Positions 36,854 to 45,526 of a stretch of DNA of 64,000 bases are shown here, one piece after another. Made by a program: the position numbers and the translations under genes. Numbering within the stretch: position 1 is the stretch's first letter; every line of letters starts with the position of its first letter. Origin of the DNA: Methanoplanus sp. FWC-SCC4. GTDB lineage: Archaea; Halobacteriota; Methanomicrobia; Methanomicrobiales; Methanomicrobiaceae. The stretch is from positions 922,370-986,369 of the forward strand of contig NZ_CP043875.1 in NCBI RefSeq assembly GCF_032878975.1. Reading direction: 5' to 3'. Below the pieces are notes generated by a model. That model worked only from the letters and a program-made list of their open reading frames with translations, had not been told where the DNA came from and ran no database searches.

Positions 36854-37939
36854 TTAATGTTTATGTCTGTGGTGTATATCCGGAGAATGCGGGTGTTCAT
36901 GCCATCTTTCTATATGTTCATGAAGGTGACAGTGTTCTCCTGAGGGTGAAAGAGGAGGATCGGTGCTGTCATGCTGGTGATCATGATGGAGTTTATCCTG
37001 TGAGTGCCTGTGCCTGTGTTCATGAATTTGTGAACGATGATGGTGCATGTGAGAATGTTTTTCAAAGATTAAAAGCAATGCCCCGATAAGCATTATCGGA
37101 AATGCCAGATAAAATGAAAAATCTGGTACGTCATTGAAAAGAAGGAATGATATCCCGACTCCAAAGAAAGGAGATATTGCCAGAAGTGAGCCTGTTCTTG
37201 ATGTTCCTATGCCTCTTAAAGCCAGAAGAAACAAAACGCTTGTCATACCCCCATATGCAAAAAAACCTACGACCATTGCCAAAACCGAAGTCTGCAATGA
37301 TGGAAGAGACTGGCCTATTGCAAGTGCAAATACCAGTGAAATAAATCCTGCTCCCGTACCTTTTATTGCAACAATTTTTATAGGGTCTTTTGATGATATG
37401 TTTCTGCTGAAATTATTGTCCAGTGCCCAAAAGCAGCATGTTAAAAGTATACCTATGGCTGCGAGTGAAAATTCCAGGTTTCCTTCAGGATTCCATGTCA
37501 GTATTATGCATGAAAGTGTTATGCATCCGAGTGCGGCCCAGATATGTTTTCCTACAGCTTCTCCAAACAGCATAAAGGCAATAATTGTTGTTGATACCGC
37601 CTCAAAATTCAGAAGAAGTGATGCAGTTGCTGCAGGAGTCATTAAAAGACTGTACATTAATGTTACCGGTGCAAGTACTCCTCCAAACAGTGTCACTCCA
37701 AATAGCCAGGGATAATCGGATTTTTGTAAAGAAGCTTCTAAGAATTTTTTCTTTTTAGAGACAATTCCCTGTAACAAAATATATATTATGAGTCCAAATC
37801 CGCTTCCAAGGTAAAAAAGTGAAGCAAGAATTATTGGATCGATACCATCAAGCAGGATTTTGGCTATAGGTGCCGTTCCTCCAAAGAGTGCAGCAGCAAG
37901 AAAAGCACAGATGACTGAAAAATTCTTTTCTGAGACCAT
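36854..37939 (-). CDS. EamA/DMT family transporter with a His-rich C-terminal tail
   Basis: A 361-residue protein with ten membrane helices in two EamA repeats (residues 8-140 and 155-290). The last 67 residues (295-361) hold 24 histidines, in clusters like HMHHH and HEHRHRH, and would face the cytosol if the usual DMT topology holds. Such tails bind nickel, cobalt, zinc or copper. This suggests a metal exporter/importer or a metal-sensing tail on a metabolite transporter. Most EamA members have no such tail. Confidence 0.84.
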   Translation of the reverse strand: MVSEKNFSVICAFLAAALFGGTAPIAKILLDGIDPIILASLFYLGSGFGLIIYILLQGIVSKKKKFLEASLQKSDYPWLFGVTLFGGVLAPVTLMYSLLMTPAATASLLLNFEAVSTTIIAFMLFGEAVGKHIWAALGCITLSCIILTWNPEGNLEFSLAAIGILLTCCFWALDNNFSRNISSKDPIKIVAIKGTGAGFISLVFALAIGQSLPSLQTSVLAMVVGFFAYGGMTSVLFLLALRGIGTSRTGSLLAISPFFGVGISFLLFNDVPDFSFYLAFPIMLIGALLLIFEKHSHMHHHRSQIHEHRHRHSQDKLHHDHQHDSTDPPLSPSGEHCHLHEHIERWHEHPHSPDIHHRHKH

Positions 37940-38187
37940 ATTGAGATTTCCTGAAATTTAACCTTATATGGTTTGTTTTACATATGGATATAATTTTTAT
38001 ATCTTCTGCTTTCAAAAAATTTGATTTTTGTAGGAATTTTGCTGATTAAAAATATGGATTATGTGTTTTTCAAAATACAGTTTCATCAATATTTTGATGT
38101 ATGAATTGATTAAAATTATAGCTTTTATTTTTCCCCCTATTGCCGGGAGATTTGGTTGTTAATTTTTGTAAACAAATATACTGTCTT

Positions 38188-38652
38188 TTAACTTTTTAAT
38201 TCTTTTAAAACTTCTTCTGCATGTCCTTTTACTTTTACTTTTCTCCAGATTTTTTTAATTATCCCGTTTTCATCAATTAGGAAAGTACTTCTTTCAACGC
38301 CAAGGAATTCTTTTCCAAACATTTTTTTGGGTTTCCACACATTGTAGGACTTAAGAACATCATGTTCCGGATTGGATAAAAGAATAAATCCGATATTGTG
38401 TTTCCGGGAAAACTTTCTGTGGCTTTCACATGAATCAGGACTGATGCCGATAACAATAGCATCCAGGTCTTCAAATTCTTTAAGTTTTTCAGTAAAACTT
38501 ACCGCTTCGAGTGTGCATCCGGGAGTATTGTCTTTTGGATAAAAATATAATATAATTTTTGTGCCTTTAAATACTGAAAGACAGGTTTCTTTCTCATTTG
38601 AATCCCTGATAGAAAATTCAGGTGCCATATCTCCTGTTTTTATTTCATCCAT
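38188..38652 (-). CDS. Peroxiredoxin of the BCP/AhpC-TSA family
   Basis: About 154 residues. The peroxidatic cysteine lies in YPKDNTPGCTLEAVSF, the BCP signature; the usual resolving cysteine five residues on is absent (A in TLEAV), so it would be of the 1-Cys type or use an outside thiol. C at SPDSCESH might serve instead. It reduces peroxides in the cytosol. I start at ATG 38652, 6 nt from a GGAAG ribosome site, rather than at the two upstream starts. Confidence 0.86.
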   Translation of the reverse strand: MDEIKTGDMAPEFSIRDSNEKETCLSVFKGTKIILYFYPKDNTPGCTLEAVSFTEKLKEFEDLDAIVIGISPDSCESHRKFSRKHNIGFILLSNPEHDVLKSYNVWKPKKMFGKEFLGVERSTFLIDENGIIKKIWRKVKVKGHAEEVLKELKS

Positions 38653-38809
38653 ATTCATCTTCCTTTTCTTTCGAAGATACGACTGATGGATGATAAGTCT
38701 TCCTGTCAAAAAAAATTCCGTTCAGGGTTTATATTATGATACTATTTCTATTAAGTTCTTGATTTAAAATTAAATTCAATATCTTAAAATACAGATTATT
38801 TATAACAAA

Positions 38810-40273
38810 ATGTCTGACGCAAATTCATCTGATTTATGGCTTAAATCTGAATCAAAAAAAGATTTGAAATTTGATTTAATATTAAATTCTTTAAAGCAGG
38901 AATTCCCTCAAAATTCTGAAAGTGATTTTATAACTCTTATGTGTTCATCATTTCAAAATTCGGTTGATGAAACATACTGGGTTACAAAAGAAAAAAAGGT
39001 GATATTGGCAAATAAAAAGGCCTGTTACACACTTGGATATAATATTGAGGAAATTCTTGGCAAAAATTTTGGTGAAATCCGAATTGATATCGATGATGAT
39101 TTTACTTTTAGTACCTTATGGGACAGGCTGAAAAGCCGGAATATTATTCACTACGAGATTAAACACAAAAAATCAGATGGTACATATTATGATGTTGAGT
39201 CACATGCAAAAAGGTATTGTCTGAATAATATTGAGTTTATCTGTATATTTTCACGTGATATTTCTGAAAGGAAGAAATATGAAAATATTTTAAAGGAATC
39301 CGAAAATGAAAAGACTGCAATAATAAATGCTGTTCATGAAAATGTGATATATTATGATAAAGACCTCTCGATAAAATGGATTAATGAAAAACCGGCAGAG
39401 GCTGTTGGCAAAAAACCTGAAGATATTATCGGAAAGAAGTGTTATACTTTCTCGCATAACGGTGAATGTGAATGCAGTGAATGCACAATTAAAAAAGTTA
39501 TAAAAACCGGTCAGAGTCTTGTAGAGGAGAAATATAAATCAAGCGGGCGCTGCCTTGAAATTTCCGGTTACCCGGTATATGATAACTGTGGAAATATAAC
39601 AGGAGCTGTTGAATCAATTCTGGACATAACAAGGCGAAAAAATACTGAAATCGCACTCCAGACCCGTGAAAAGCAGTACAAAGAGCTTTTTACAACGATG
39701 ACAAATGCCTTTGCGCTTCATGAGATAATTACAGATGATCAAAATGTACCTGTTGATTACAGATTTCTGGAAGTAAATCCTGCATTTGAAGAGATGTCCG
39801 GAATTAAGGCGGCAGATATAACCGGCAGAACATTTCTTGAAGTATTTCCTATGGGAAGAAAAGGAATGATAGATAAGTATTCACATGTTGCTCTGACAGG
39901 AGAATCTGTTAGTTTTACAGATTATAATCCCGTTTTTGAAAAGCATCATAATATCTATGCATACAGTCCGCGTAAGGGTCAGTTTGCAACAGTGTTTACT
40001 GATATTACAGATGTTGTAAAATTAAAAAATGAACAGAAGATCTCTTTAGATCAGATCAATAAAAATTTAGAGGAACTTGCAATATTAAACGATGAGATCA
40101 GAAATCCTCTTCAGGCGATAATGGGCTATATTATGCTTGAGGATTTTAAATACTCGGAGAAAGTGATTAGCCAGATTGAAATTATTGATAAACTGGTAAA
40201 CCGGCTTGATCAGAGATGGCTTGAATCTGAAAAAATACGCGATTTCCTAAGAAAGCACTATGACTTTGAGTAA
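38810..40273 (+). CDS. PAS-domain sensor protein, first of a tandem pair, without kinase core
   Basis: A 487-residue cytosolic protein with three PAS domains: about residues 45-155, 165-285 and 290-405. The second has a C-x-C-x2-C set in GECECSECTIKK and the earlier KKCYTFSH, as in many methanogen sensors, and may bind a cofactor. The C-terminal 65 residues resemble a DHp helix pair, but the H-box S-H-E-L-R-T-P-L is read here N-D-E-I-R-N-P-L: the histidine is aspartate (D428). There is no ATPase domain. The role is likely signal relay by partner binding. Confidence 0.82.
   Translation: MSDANSSDLWLKSESKKDLKFDLILNSLKQEFPQNSESDFITLMCSSFQNSVDETYWVTKEKKVILANKKACYTLGYNIEEILGKNFGEIRIDIDDDFTFSTLWDRLKSRNIIHYEIKHKKSDGTYYDVESHAKRYCLNNIEFICIFSRDISERKKYENILKESENEKTAIINAVHENVIYYDKDLSIKWINEKPAEAVGKKPEDIIGKKCYTFSHNGECECSECTIKKVIKTGQSLVEEKYKSSGRCLEISGYPVYDNCGNITGAVESILDITRRKNTEIALQTREKQYKELFTTMTNAFALHEIITDDQNVPVDYRFLEVNPAFEEMSGIKAADITGRTFLEVFPMGRKGMIDKYSHVALTGESVSFTDYNPVFEKHHNIYAYSPRKGQFATVFTDITDVVKLKNEQKISLDQINKNLEELAILNDEIRNPLQAIMGYIMLEDFKYSEKVISQIEIIDKLVNRLDQRWLESEKIRDFLRKHYDFE
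40076..40273 (+). repeat. 198-bp near-identical repeat, copy 1 (3' end of PAS gene 1)
   Basis: The stretch coding for LAILNDEIRNPL to the stop is repeated at 41783-41980 with about 96% DNA identity and complete protein identity. Flanking codons drop quickly in similarity, pointing to gene conversion. Confidence 0.85.
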
Positions 40274-40519
40274 AACAGGTATTAAGGTCATAAATAATTC
40301 AAGATAATTTTTAATATTTTTTCCAATCCGGATTTCTTCAGAGTTAAGAAAGAAATCATAAATAATTAATTTAAATGCAGGATTATTCATAAATTTTATT
40401 ATCATAGGCTTTTAGATTCAAGGTATTTGCATTTGAAATTTTTTAAAAAAGTAAATATAAATTATATATTTTATGGCCAAAAGCTCAAAATATGACAAAA
40501 GTAAATTATCATAAATACC

Positions 40520-41980
40520 ATGCCTGTCAAACACAAAAAAAATATTTCCAGTCCTGATAAGTCAAAAGTCCCGGGTGAAGGAAATACTATCATAGATTTT
40601 CAAACCGGATTTTTAAAAATGTCAGACAAAATCGATTATAGTCTCATGTGTTTTGTCCTTGAAAATTCCGAAGACGAGATATATCTGGTTAATAAAAAAG
40701 GGAAAGTTCTTTTTGCAAATGATCGGGCATGCAGATCACTGGGTATTATAAGAGATGAAATTATTAATGAAAATATAGATTTTATATTTTATAAACCCTG
40801 TAATCAAAAAGATAATGGGAATTTTTTGGAATTGCAATCTGAAAATGAAGGGAAAAAATTCATCAATATTCAGAGAAGAAAAGATGGAACACAGTATTTT
40901 ACAGAATCTTATTTTAGGATCTTTAATTTCAAAGATTTGGAAATATTTTCAGTATATTCAAGAGATATTACTGATAAAATAAATTATGAAGAATCTTTGA
41001 AGAATTCAGAAAAGGAAAAAACTATTATCCTAAATTCAATACACGAAAACCTTGTTTATTATGATAAAGATTTCTCAATAAAATGGGCAAATCAGGACCC
41101 TGCGGACTCTGTCGGATTGAATCCTGTGGATTTAATCGGGAAAAAATGTTATAGCCTGTGGTATAATAGAGAAGAACCATGCAGGGACTGTACAATTCGA
41201 AAGGCAATGAGAGAAGGCCGGATTTATATTGAAGAAAAAACAAAATCCAGCGGCAGATCAGTTAAGGTTGCAGCTTATCCGGTTTTTAATGATGAAGGAG
41301 AAGTAGTTGGTGCAGTAGAATCCCTTCTGGACATAACCAAACGAAAAAATGCAGAAAAGGCTCTTGAGATCAGTGAAAAACAATATAAAGAGCTTTTTTC
41401 AACCATGACCAATGGATTTGTTCTTAATAAGGTAATTACTGACAGCGAGGATAATCCTGTTGATTATCAATTCATTGAAGTAAATCCTGCATTTGAGCAG
41501 ATGACGGGTCTTAAAGCGGAGGATATAATAGGGAAAAATTTTCTGGAAATATTTCCAAATTGCAGGAGAGATTTAGTAGAAAGATACGGGCGTATTGCTC
41601 TTAGTGGAGTTTCCGAAGAATTTACCGATTATAACCCTTTCTTCAAAAAACATTATCATATATATTCATATAGTCCGAAAAAAGGGTTTTTTGCAATAAT
41701 ATTGTCTGACATAACTGATCTGGTGTTGCTTAAAAAACAGCAGAGAGAATCCCTTGAGCAGATAAACAAAAATTTTGAGCAGCTCGCGATACTAAACGAT
41801 GAGATCAGAAATCCGCTTCAGGCGATAATGGGCTATATCATGCTTGAGGATTTTAAATACTCAGAGAAAGTGATTAGTCAGATTGAAATTATTGATAAAC
41901 TGGTAAACCGGCTTGATCAGAGATGGCTTGAATCTGAAAAAATACGTGATTTCCTAAGAAAGCACTATGATTTTGAGTAA
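40520..41980 (+). CDS. PAS-domain sensor protein, second of a tandem pair
   Basis: A 486-residue paralogue of the gene 246 bp upstream, with the same three PAS domains and the same DHp-like end. The second PAS has the cysteines in GKKCYSLWYNREEPCRDCTIRK. From codon 422 on the protein is identical to its neighbour and the DNA differs at only about eight silent sites in 198 bp, while the N-terminal parts differ strongly. H-box histidine is replaced by aspartate (D427), and there is no ATPase domain. Confidence 0.82.
   Translation: MPVKHKKNISSPDKSKVPGEGNTIIDFQTGFLKMSDKIDYSLMCFVLENSEDEIYLVNKKGKVLFANDRACRSLGIIRDEIINENIDFIFYKPCNQKDNGNFLELQSENEGKKFINIQRRKDGTQYFTESYFRIFNFKDLEIFSVYSRDITDKINYEESLKNSEKEKTIILNSIHENLVYYDKDFSIKWANQDPADSVGLNPVDLIGKKCYSLWYNREEPCRDCTIRKAMREGRIYIEEKTKSSGRSVKVAAYPVFNDEGEVVGAVESLLDITKRKNAEKALEISEKQYKELFSTMTNGFVLNKVITDSEDNPVDYQFIEVNPAFEQMTGLKAEDIIGKNFLEIFPNCRRDLVERYGRIALSGVSEEFTDYNPFFKKHYHIYSYSPKKGFFAIILSDITDLVLLKKQQRESLEQINKNFEQLAILNDEIRNPLQAIMGYIMLEDFKYSEKVISQIEIIDKLVNRLDQRWLESEKIRDFLRKHYDFE
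41783..41980 (+). repeat. 198-bp near-identical repeat, copy 2 (3' end of PAS gene 2)
   Basis: This is the partner of the block at 40076-40273. All differences are silent third-position or leucine first-position changes. Confidence 0.85.
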
Positions 41981-41984
41981 ATAA

Positions 41985-41991
41985 TTTTTTT
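41985..41991 (+). terminator. T-run terminator after PAS gene 2
   Basis: Seven T, four bp after the TAA stop, in the short gap before the convergent glycosylase gene. Confidence 0.45.
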
Positions 41992-42499
41992 AGTCGATCC
42001 ATTTTTTAATATAAATCCATTCTTCTTTTTTCCTATTAAAGGAATAAAGTGCATTTGCAGGACTTGTTGATACCATTTCCAGAATTTCAATATCCGGATA
42101 TTTTTCAAATAAGGACTTTTGAGTTTTTTTAAACCATTTTCCCGCTCCGCTTTTTCCGTTCAGGACAATGCATTTTATTGTGGGATTATTTTGTAAAAAG
42201 CTTTCAATGTCATTTGGAACAACTTCTTTTATGCTGTTGTCACTGCTCCCTTCCCTTTTGCATTTCATCAATACATCCCAGAGAGCAATCCCTTTTTCCT
42301 TTAGCATATCGGTTTTCTTTTCGTATGACATATTTGAATCAATTCCCGTGATCTCCTCCATAATTTTCCAGAAATGATTCCTTTTATTTCCGTAATATTC
42401 ATGTTTTTCAAGTGATATTACTCCCGGAAAGCTTCCCAGAATTAATATGCGGGGATTTTTTCCGGCAACAGGCAAAAAACCCTCACTGTTCTCAGTCAT
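41990..42499 (-). CDS. Hypoxanthine-DNA glycosylase (UDG family 6-like)
   Basis: About 169 residues from ATG 42499. The UDG-fold motif ILILGSFPGVISL, then EYYGNKRNHFW, GIALWDVLMKCKREGSSDNSI and late VSTSPAN match the deoxyinosine glycosylase family, which removes hypoxanthine from DNA. The frame stays open to 42616, but those first 39 codons are lysine/asparagine-rich and lie over promoter DNA for uvrA, so I reject them. AAAAAGG directly abuts the ATG. It is divergent from uvrA. Confidence 0.83.
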   Translation of the reverse strand: MTENSEGFLPVAGKNPRILILGSFPGVISLEKHEYYGNKRNHFWKIMEEITGIDSNMSYEKKTDMLKEKGIALWDVLMKCKREGSSDNSIKEVVPNDIESFLQNNPTIKCIVLNGKSGAGKWFKKTQKSLFEKYPDIEILEMVSTSPANALYSFNRKKEEWIYIKKWID

Positions 42500-42560
42500 C
42501 CTTTTTAGATAATTGACAAACCTGAATATCAATTTTAAGATTATGCACAAAAAATCCGGG

Positions 42561-42590
42561 TTTTTTAGATTTTTTAGATCTATTTTTAGA
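42561..42590. repeat. Three short TTTTTAGA direct repeats upstream of the uvrA element
   Basis: TTTTTTAGAT, TTTTTAGAT and ATTTTTAGA occur at about 10-bp and 11-12-bp steps, in line with one DNA turn. T tracts in phase bend DNA. They lie just before the TACTTTCACACCG element and may help promoter access. Confidence 0.4.
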
Positions 42591-42594
42591 TTAT

Positions 42595-42631
42595 TACTTT
42601 CACACCGCATGCCCACATGCTCATTTATATG
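42595..42631 (+). promoter_or_regulatory. Copy B of the TACTTTCACACCG element with TATA box (uvrA promoter)
   Basis: TACTTTCACACCGCATGC (42595-42612) is 11 nt before TTTATATG (42624-42631). Transcription would start near 42653, leaving a very short leader before the uvrA ATG at 42661. The element is in the activator position relative to TATA. Confidence 0.65.
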
Positions 42632-42660
42632 AAGTTACAATAACTGATGATTAGTAAAGG

Positions 42661-45480
42661 ATGGATAAATTAGTAATACGGGGAGCAAGGGAACACAACC
42701 TCAAAAATATTTCCGTAGAGCTCCCAAGAGACAAACTGATTGTAATAACAGGAGTTTCAGGCTCAGGAAAATCTACTCTGGCATTTGATACGATATATGC
42801 GGAGGGTCAGCGAAGGTATGTTGAATCTCTCTCTGCTTATGCAAGACAGTTTCTTGGTTTAATGAATAAACCTGATGTTGATTCAATAGACGGCCTTTCA
42901 CCTGCAATTTCAATAGAACAGAAAACAACCTCTAAAAATCCGAGAAGTACTGTCGGGACTGTCACTGAAATATATGATTACCTTCGTCTTTTGTATGCGA
43001 GGGTAGGTATTCCGTATTGTCCTGAACACAATATTATAATTGAGTCAAGATCTCCTGAAAAAATTGCAGACTCGATAAAAGATGACTTTTCAGGAATGGT
43101 TACAATACTTGCACCTGTAATCAGGCAGAAGAAAGGCACTTACCAACATGTCTTAAAAGAACTTGACAGTGAAGGGTTTACAAGAGCAAGAGTTGACGGG
43201 GAAATCATCCGGACTGATGAAGAGATCAATCTTGAAAGATATGTCAAGCATGATATCGACGTTGTCATCGACAGACTTGAGCCGGGAGAAGACAGATCAA
43301 GGCTTGTTGAAGCAGTTGAAAATGCTCTTTTAAAATCTGAGGGACTTTTGATAGTTTCAGGAGAGAATGATACTGAAAAGATGTATTCCTCCCGTATGGC
43401 ATGTCCTGTTTGTGGGATCTCCTTTGAGGAGCTTCAGCCGAGAATGTTTTCATTCAACAGTCCTTTTGGTGCATGTGAGGAGTGCAACGGGCTTGGAATA
43501 AAGATGGAGTTTGATGCTGAACTAATAATTCCGGATAAATCAAAATCACTCTCCGAAGGGGCGGTTGCAATGTACAGAAATTTCCTTGACGGATTCAGGG
43601 TTCAGTATTTGGCTGCCGTTGCAAAACATTACGGATTTGATATATTCACTCCGTTAAAGGATCTTACAAAAGAGCAGTATAATGCTCTTGTATATGGATC
43701 GGATGATTCTATACGCTTTAACATGAAGATGAAGGGAGGGGATGCGTTCTGGTCACATAACGGGAAATGGGAAGGGTTGATCCCTCAGGCAGCCCGTCTT
43801 TATGGTCAGACCAAATCTGAATACAGAAAAAAAGAACTTGAAAAGTTCATGCGAATCTCTGTTTGCCCGAAATGCGGGGGTAAGCGTTTAAAGGATAAAG
43901 TCCTCTCTGTAAAAGTAGCTGATAAATCCATAATTGACGTTACAGATCTTTCCATCTCTAAATCCCTTGAGTTCTTTGAAGATCTTTCTCTTTCAAGGAA
44001 GGAGACTGATATTGCAAAACAGGTTTTAAAAGAAATAAAATCGCGGCTTTTGTTTCTTAACGAGGTTGGACTCGGGTACCTGACATTGTCAAGAACGGCA
44101 GGGACTCTTTCCGGAGGAGAGGCGCAAAGAATCAGACTTGCAACACAGATTGGATCAAATCTTATGGGTGTATTGTACGTTTTGGATGAACCCTCAATAG
44201 GTCTCCATCAGCGTGATAATCATAAACTTATTGAAACCCTGCAAAAACTTCGTGATCTTGGCAATACGCTTGTGGTCGTTGAACATGATGAAGATACGAT
44301 CAGGGAGGCGGATTATGTTGTGGATATTGGCCCCGGCGCAGGTGTTCATGGCGGAAATATTGTTGCGTTGGGAACGCCGGAAGAGATTGAGGCAAATCCT
44401 GATTCACTCACCGGCAAATATCTTTCCGGGACTGAAATTATTGAAATTCCAAAGAAAAGGCGGAAGAGCGATTCTTTCATTCATATAACCGGATGCAGTG
44501 AAAATAATCTCAAATCTGTTGATGCACATATTCCGATAGGTCTTTTAACCCTGATTACAGGAGTTTCCGGCAGTGGTAAATCAACACTTGTATACGATAC
44601 ATTATACCGTGCCCTTATGAAAACGGTAAACGATTCAAAGACAAGTCCCGGGAAATATGAAAAGCTTGAATTTGATTCTGAAATTGACAAAGTTATTGTA
44701 ATTGATCAAAGCCCTATAGGAAGAACGCCCCGTTCCAATCCTGCAACATACACCAAAGTGTTTGATGAGATAAGGAAGATATTTGCCGAAACAAAAGAGG
44801 CAAAGCTAAGAGGCTATAAACCTGGAAGATTTTCATTCAATGTCAAAGGGGGACGCTGTGAGGCATGCAACGGTGACGGGCTTATAAAAATTGAGATGAA
44901 CTTTTTGCCTGATGTGTATGTTGAGTGCGAGGAATGTAAAGGAACAAGATACAATGCCGAAACTCTTGAAGTCAAATATAAGGGAAAATCAATTTCAGAT
45001 GTTTTGAACATGACAGTTGAAGAGGCATACTATCTCTTTGAAAATATTCCTTCAATTAAAAACAAACTCGAAACTCTTTGCAGGGTAGGTCTTGGTTATG
45101 TAAAACTTGGCCAGAGTTCAACAACTCTTTCCGGAGGAGAGGCACAGAGAATTAAACTCACAAGGGAGCTATCCAAAAAAGGTACCGGAAAAACAATTTA
45201 TCTTCTGGATGAACCAACTACCGGTCTGCATTTCCATGACGTGAAAAAACTGATTCAGGTTCTAAACAGTCTTGTTGACAAGGGAAATACTGTTGTTGTA
45301 ATTGAACACAATCTTGATGTGATTAAATCGGCAGATCATATTATTGATTTGGGACCTGAGGGAGGCGATATGGGAGGAGAAATAATTGCCACCGGCACTC
45401 CAGAACAGGTTGCAGAGAATATGAAAAGTTATACCGGACATTTTCTTGCCTATATGATGAAAAAAGAAACTAAAAAATAA
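42661..45480 (+). CDS. uvrA: Excinuclease ABC subunit A (UvrA)
   Basis: The 939-residue UvrA recognises damaged DNA and loads UvrB. It has two ABC ATPase halves with Walker [10 protein letters not shown] (both copies), signatures LSGGEAQRI twice, and zinc modules: CPVCGISF...CEECNG and CEACNGDG...CEECKG. Length matches bacterial UvrA. The bacterial-type repair system is present in some methanogens by old transfer. It heads uvrA-uvrC-uvrB behind the TACTTTCACACCG promoter element. Confidence 0.97.
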   Translation: MDKLVIRGAREHNLKNISVELPRDKLIVITGVSGSGKSTLAFDTIYAEGQRRYVESLSAYARQFLGLMNKPDVDSIDGLSPAISIEQKTTSKNPRSTVGTVTEIYDYLRLLYARVGIPYCPEHNIIIESRSPEKIADSIKDDFSGMVTILAPVIRQKKGTYQHVLKELDSEGFTRARVDGEIIRTDEEINLERYVKHDIDVVIDRLEPGEDRSRLVEAVENALLKSEGLLIVSGENDTEKMYSSRMACPVCGISFEELQPRMFSFNSPFGACEECNGLGIKMEFDAELIIPDKSKSLSEGAVAMYRNFLDGFRVQYLAAVAKHYGFDIFTPLKDLTKEQYNALVYGSDDSIRFNMKMKGGDAFWSHNGKWEGLIPQAARLYGQTKSEYRKKELEKFMRISVCPKCGGKRLKDKVLSVKVADKSIIDVTDLSISKSLEFFEDLSLSRKETDIAKQVLKEIKSRLLFLNEVGLGYLTLSRTAGTLSGGEAQRIRLATQIGSNLMGVLYVLDEPSIGLHQRDNHKLIETLQKLRDLGNTLVVVEHDEDTIREADYVVDIGPGAGVHGGNIVALGTPEEIEANPDSLTGKYLSGTEIIEIPKKRRKSDSFIHITGCSENNLKSVDAHIPIGLLTLITGVSGSGKSTLVYDTLYRALMKTVNDSKTSPGKYEKLEFDSEIDKVIVIDQSPIGRTPRSNPATYTKVFDEIRKIFAETKEAKLRGYKPGRFSFNVKGGRCEACNGDGLIKIEMNFLPDVYVECEECKGTRYNAETLEVKYKGKSISDVLNMTVEEAYYLFENIPSIKNKLETLCRVGLGYVKLGQSSTTLSGGEAQRIKLTRELSKKGTGKTIYLLDEPTTGLHFHDVKKLIQVLNSLVDKGNTVVVIEHNLDVIKSADHIIDLGPEGGDMGGEIIATGTPEQVAENMKSYTGHFLAYMMKKETKK

Positions 45481-45526
45481 TCCATAAATTCTTTAATTCC
45501 GGTTATAAATAAAAATCTAATATTGT

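Noticed and set aside
40076-41980. Near-identical 198-bp blocks as an insertion sequence or integron-like repeat
   Set aside because: Both blocks are in frame at gene ends with silent differences only, and there are no terminal inverted repeats or transposase.
42500-42616. Extra 39 codons at the start of the hypoxanthine-DNA glycosylase
   Set aside because: They are rich in K, N and L, do not match the family, and cover the uvrA promoter element and T-tract repeats.
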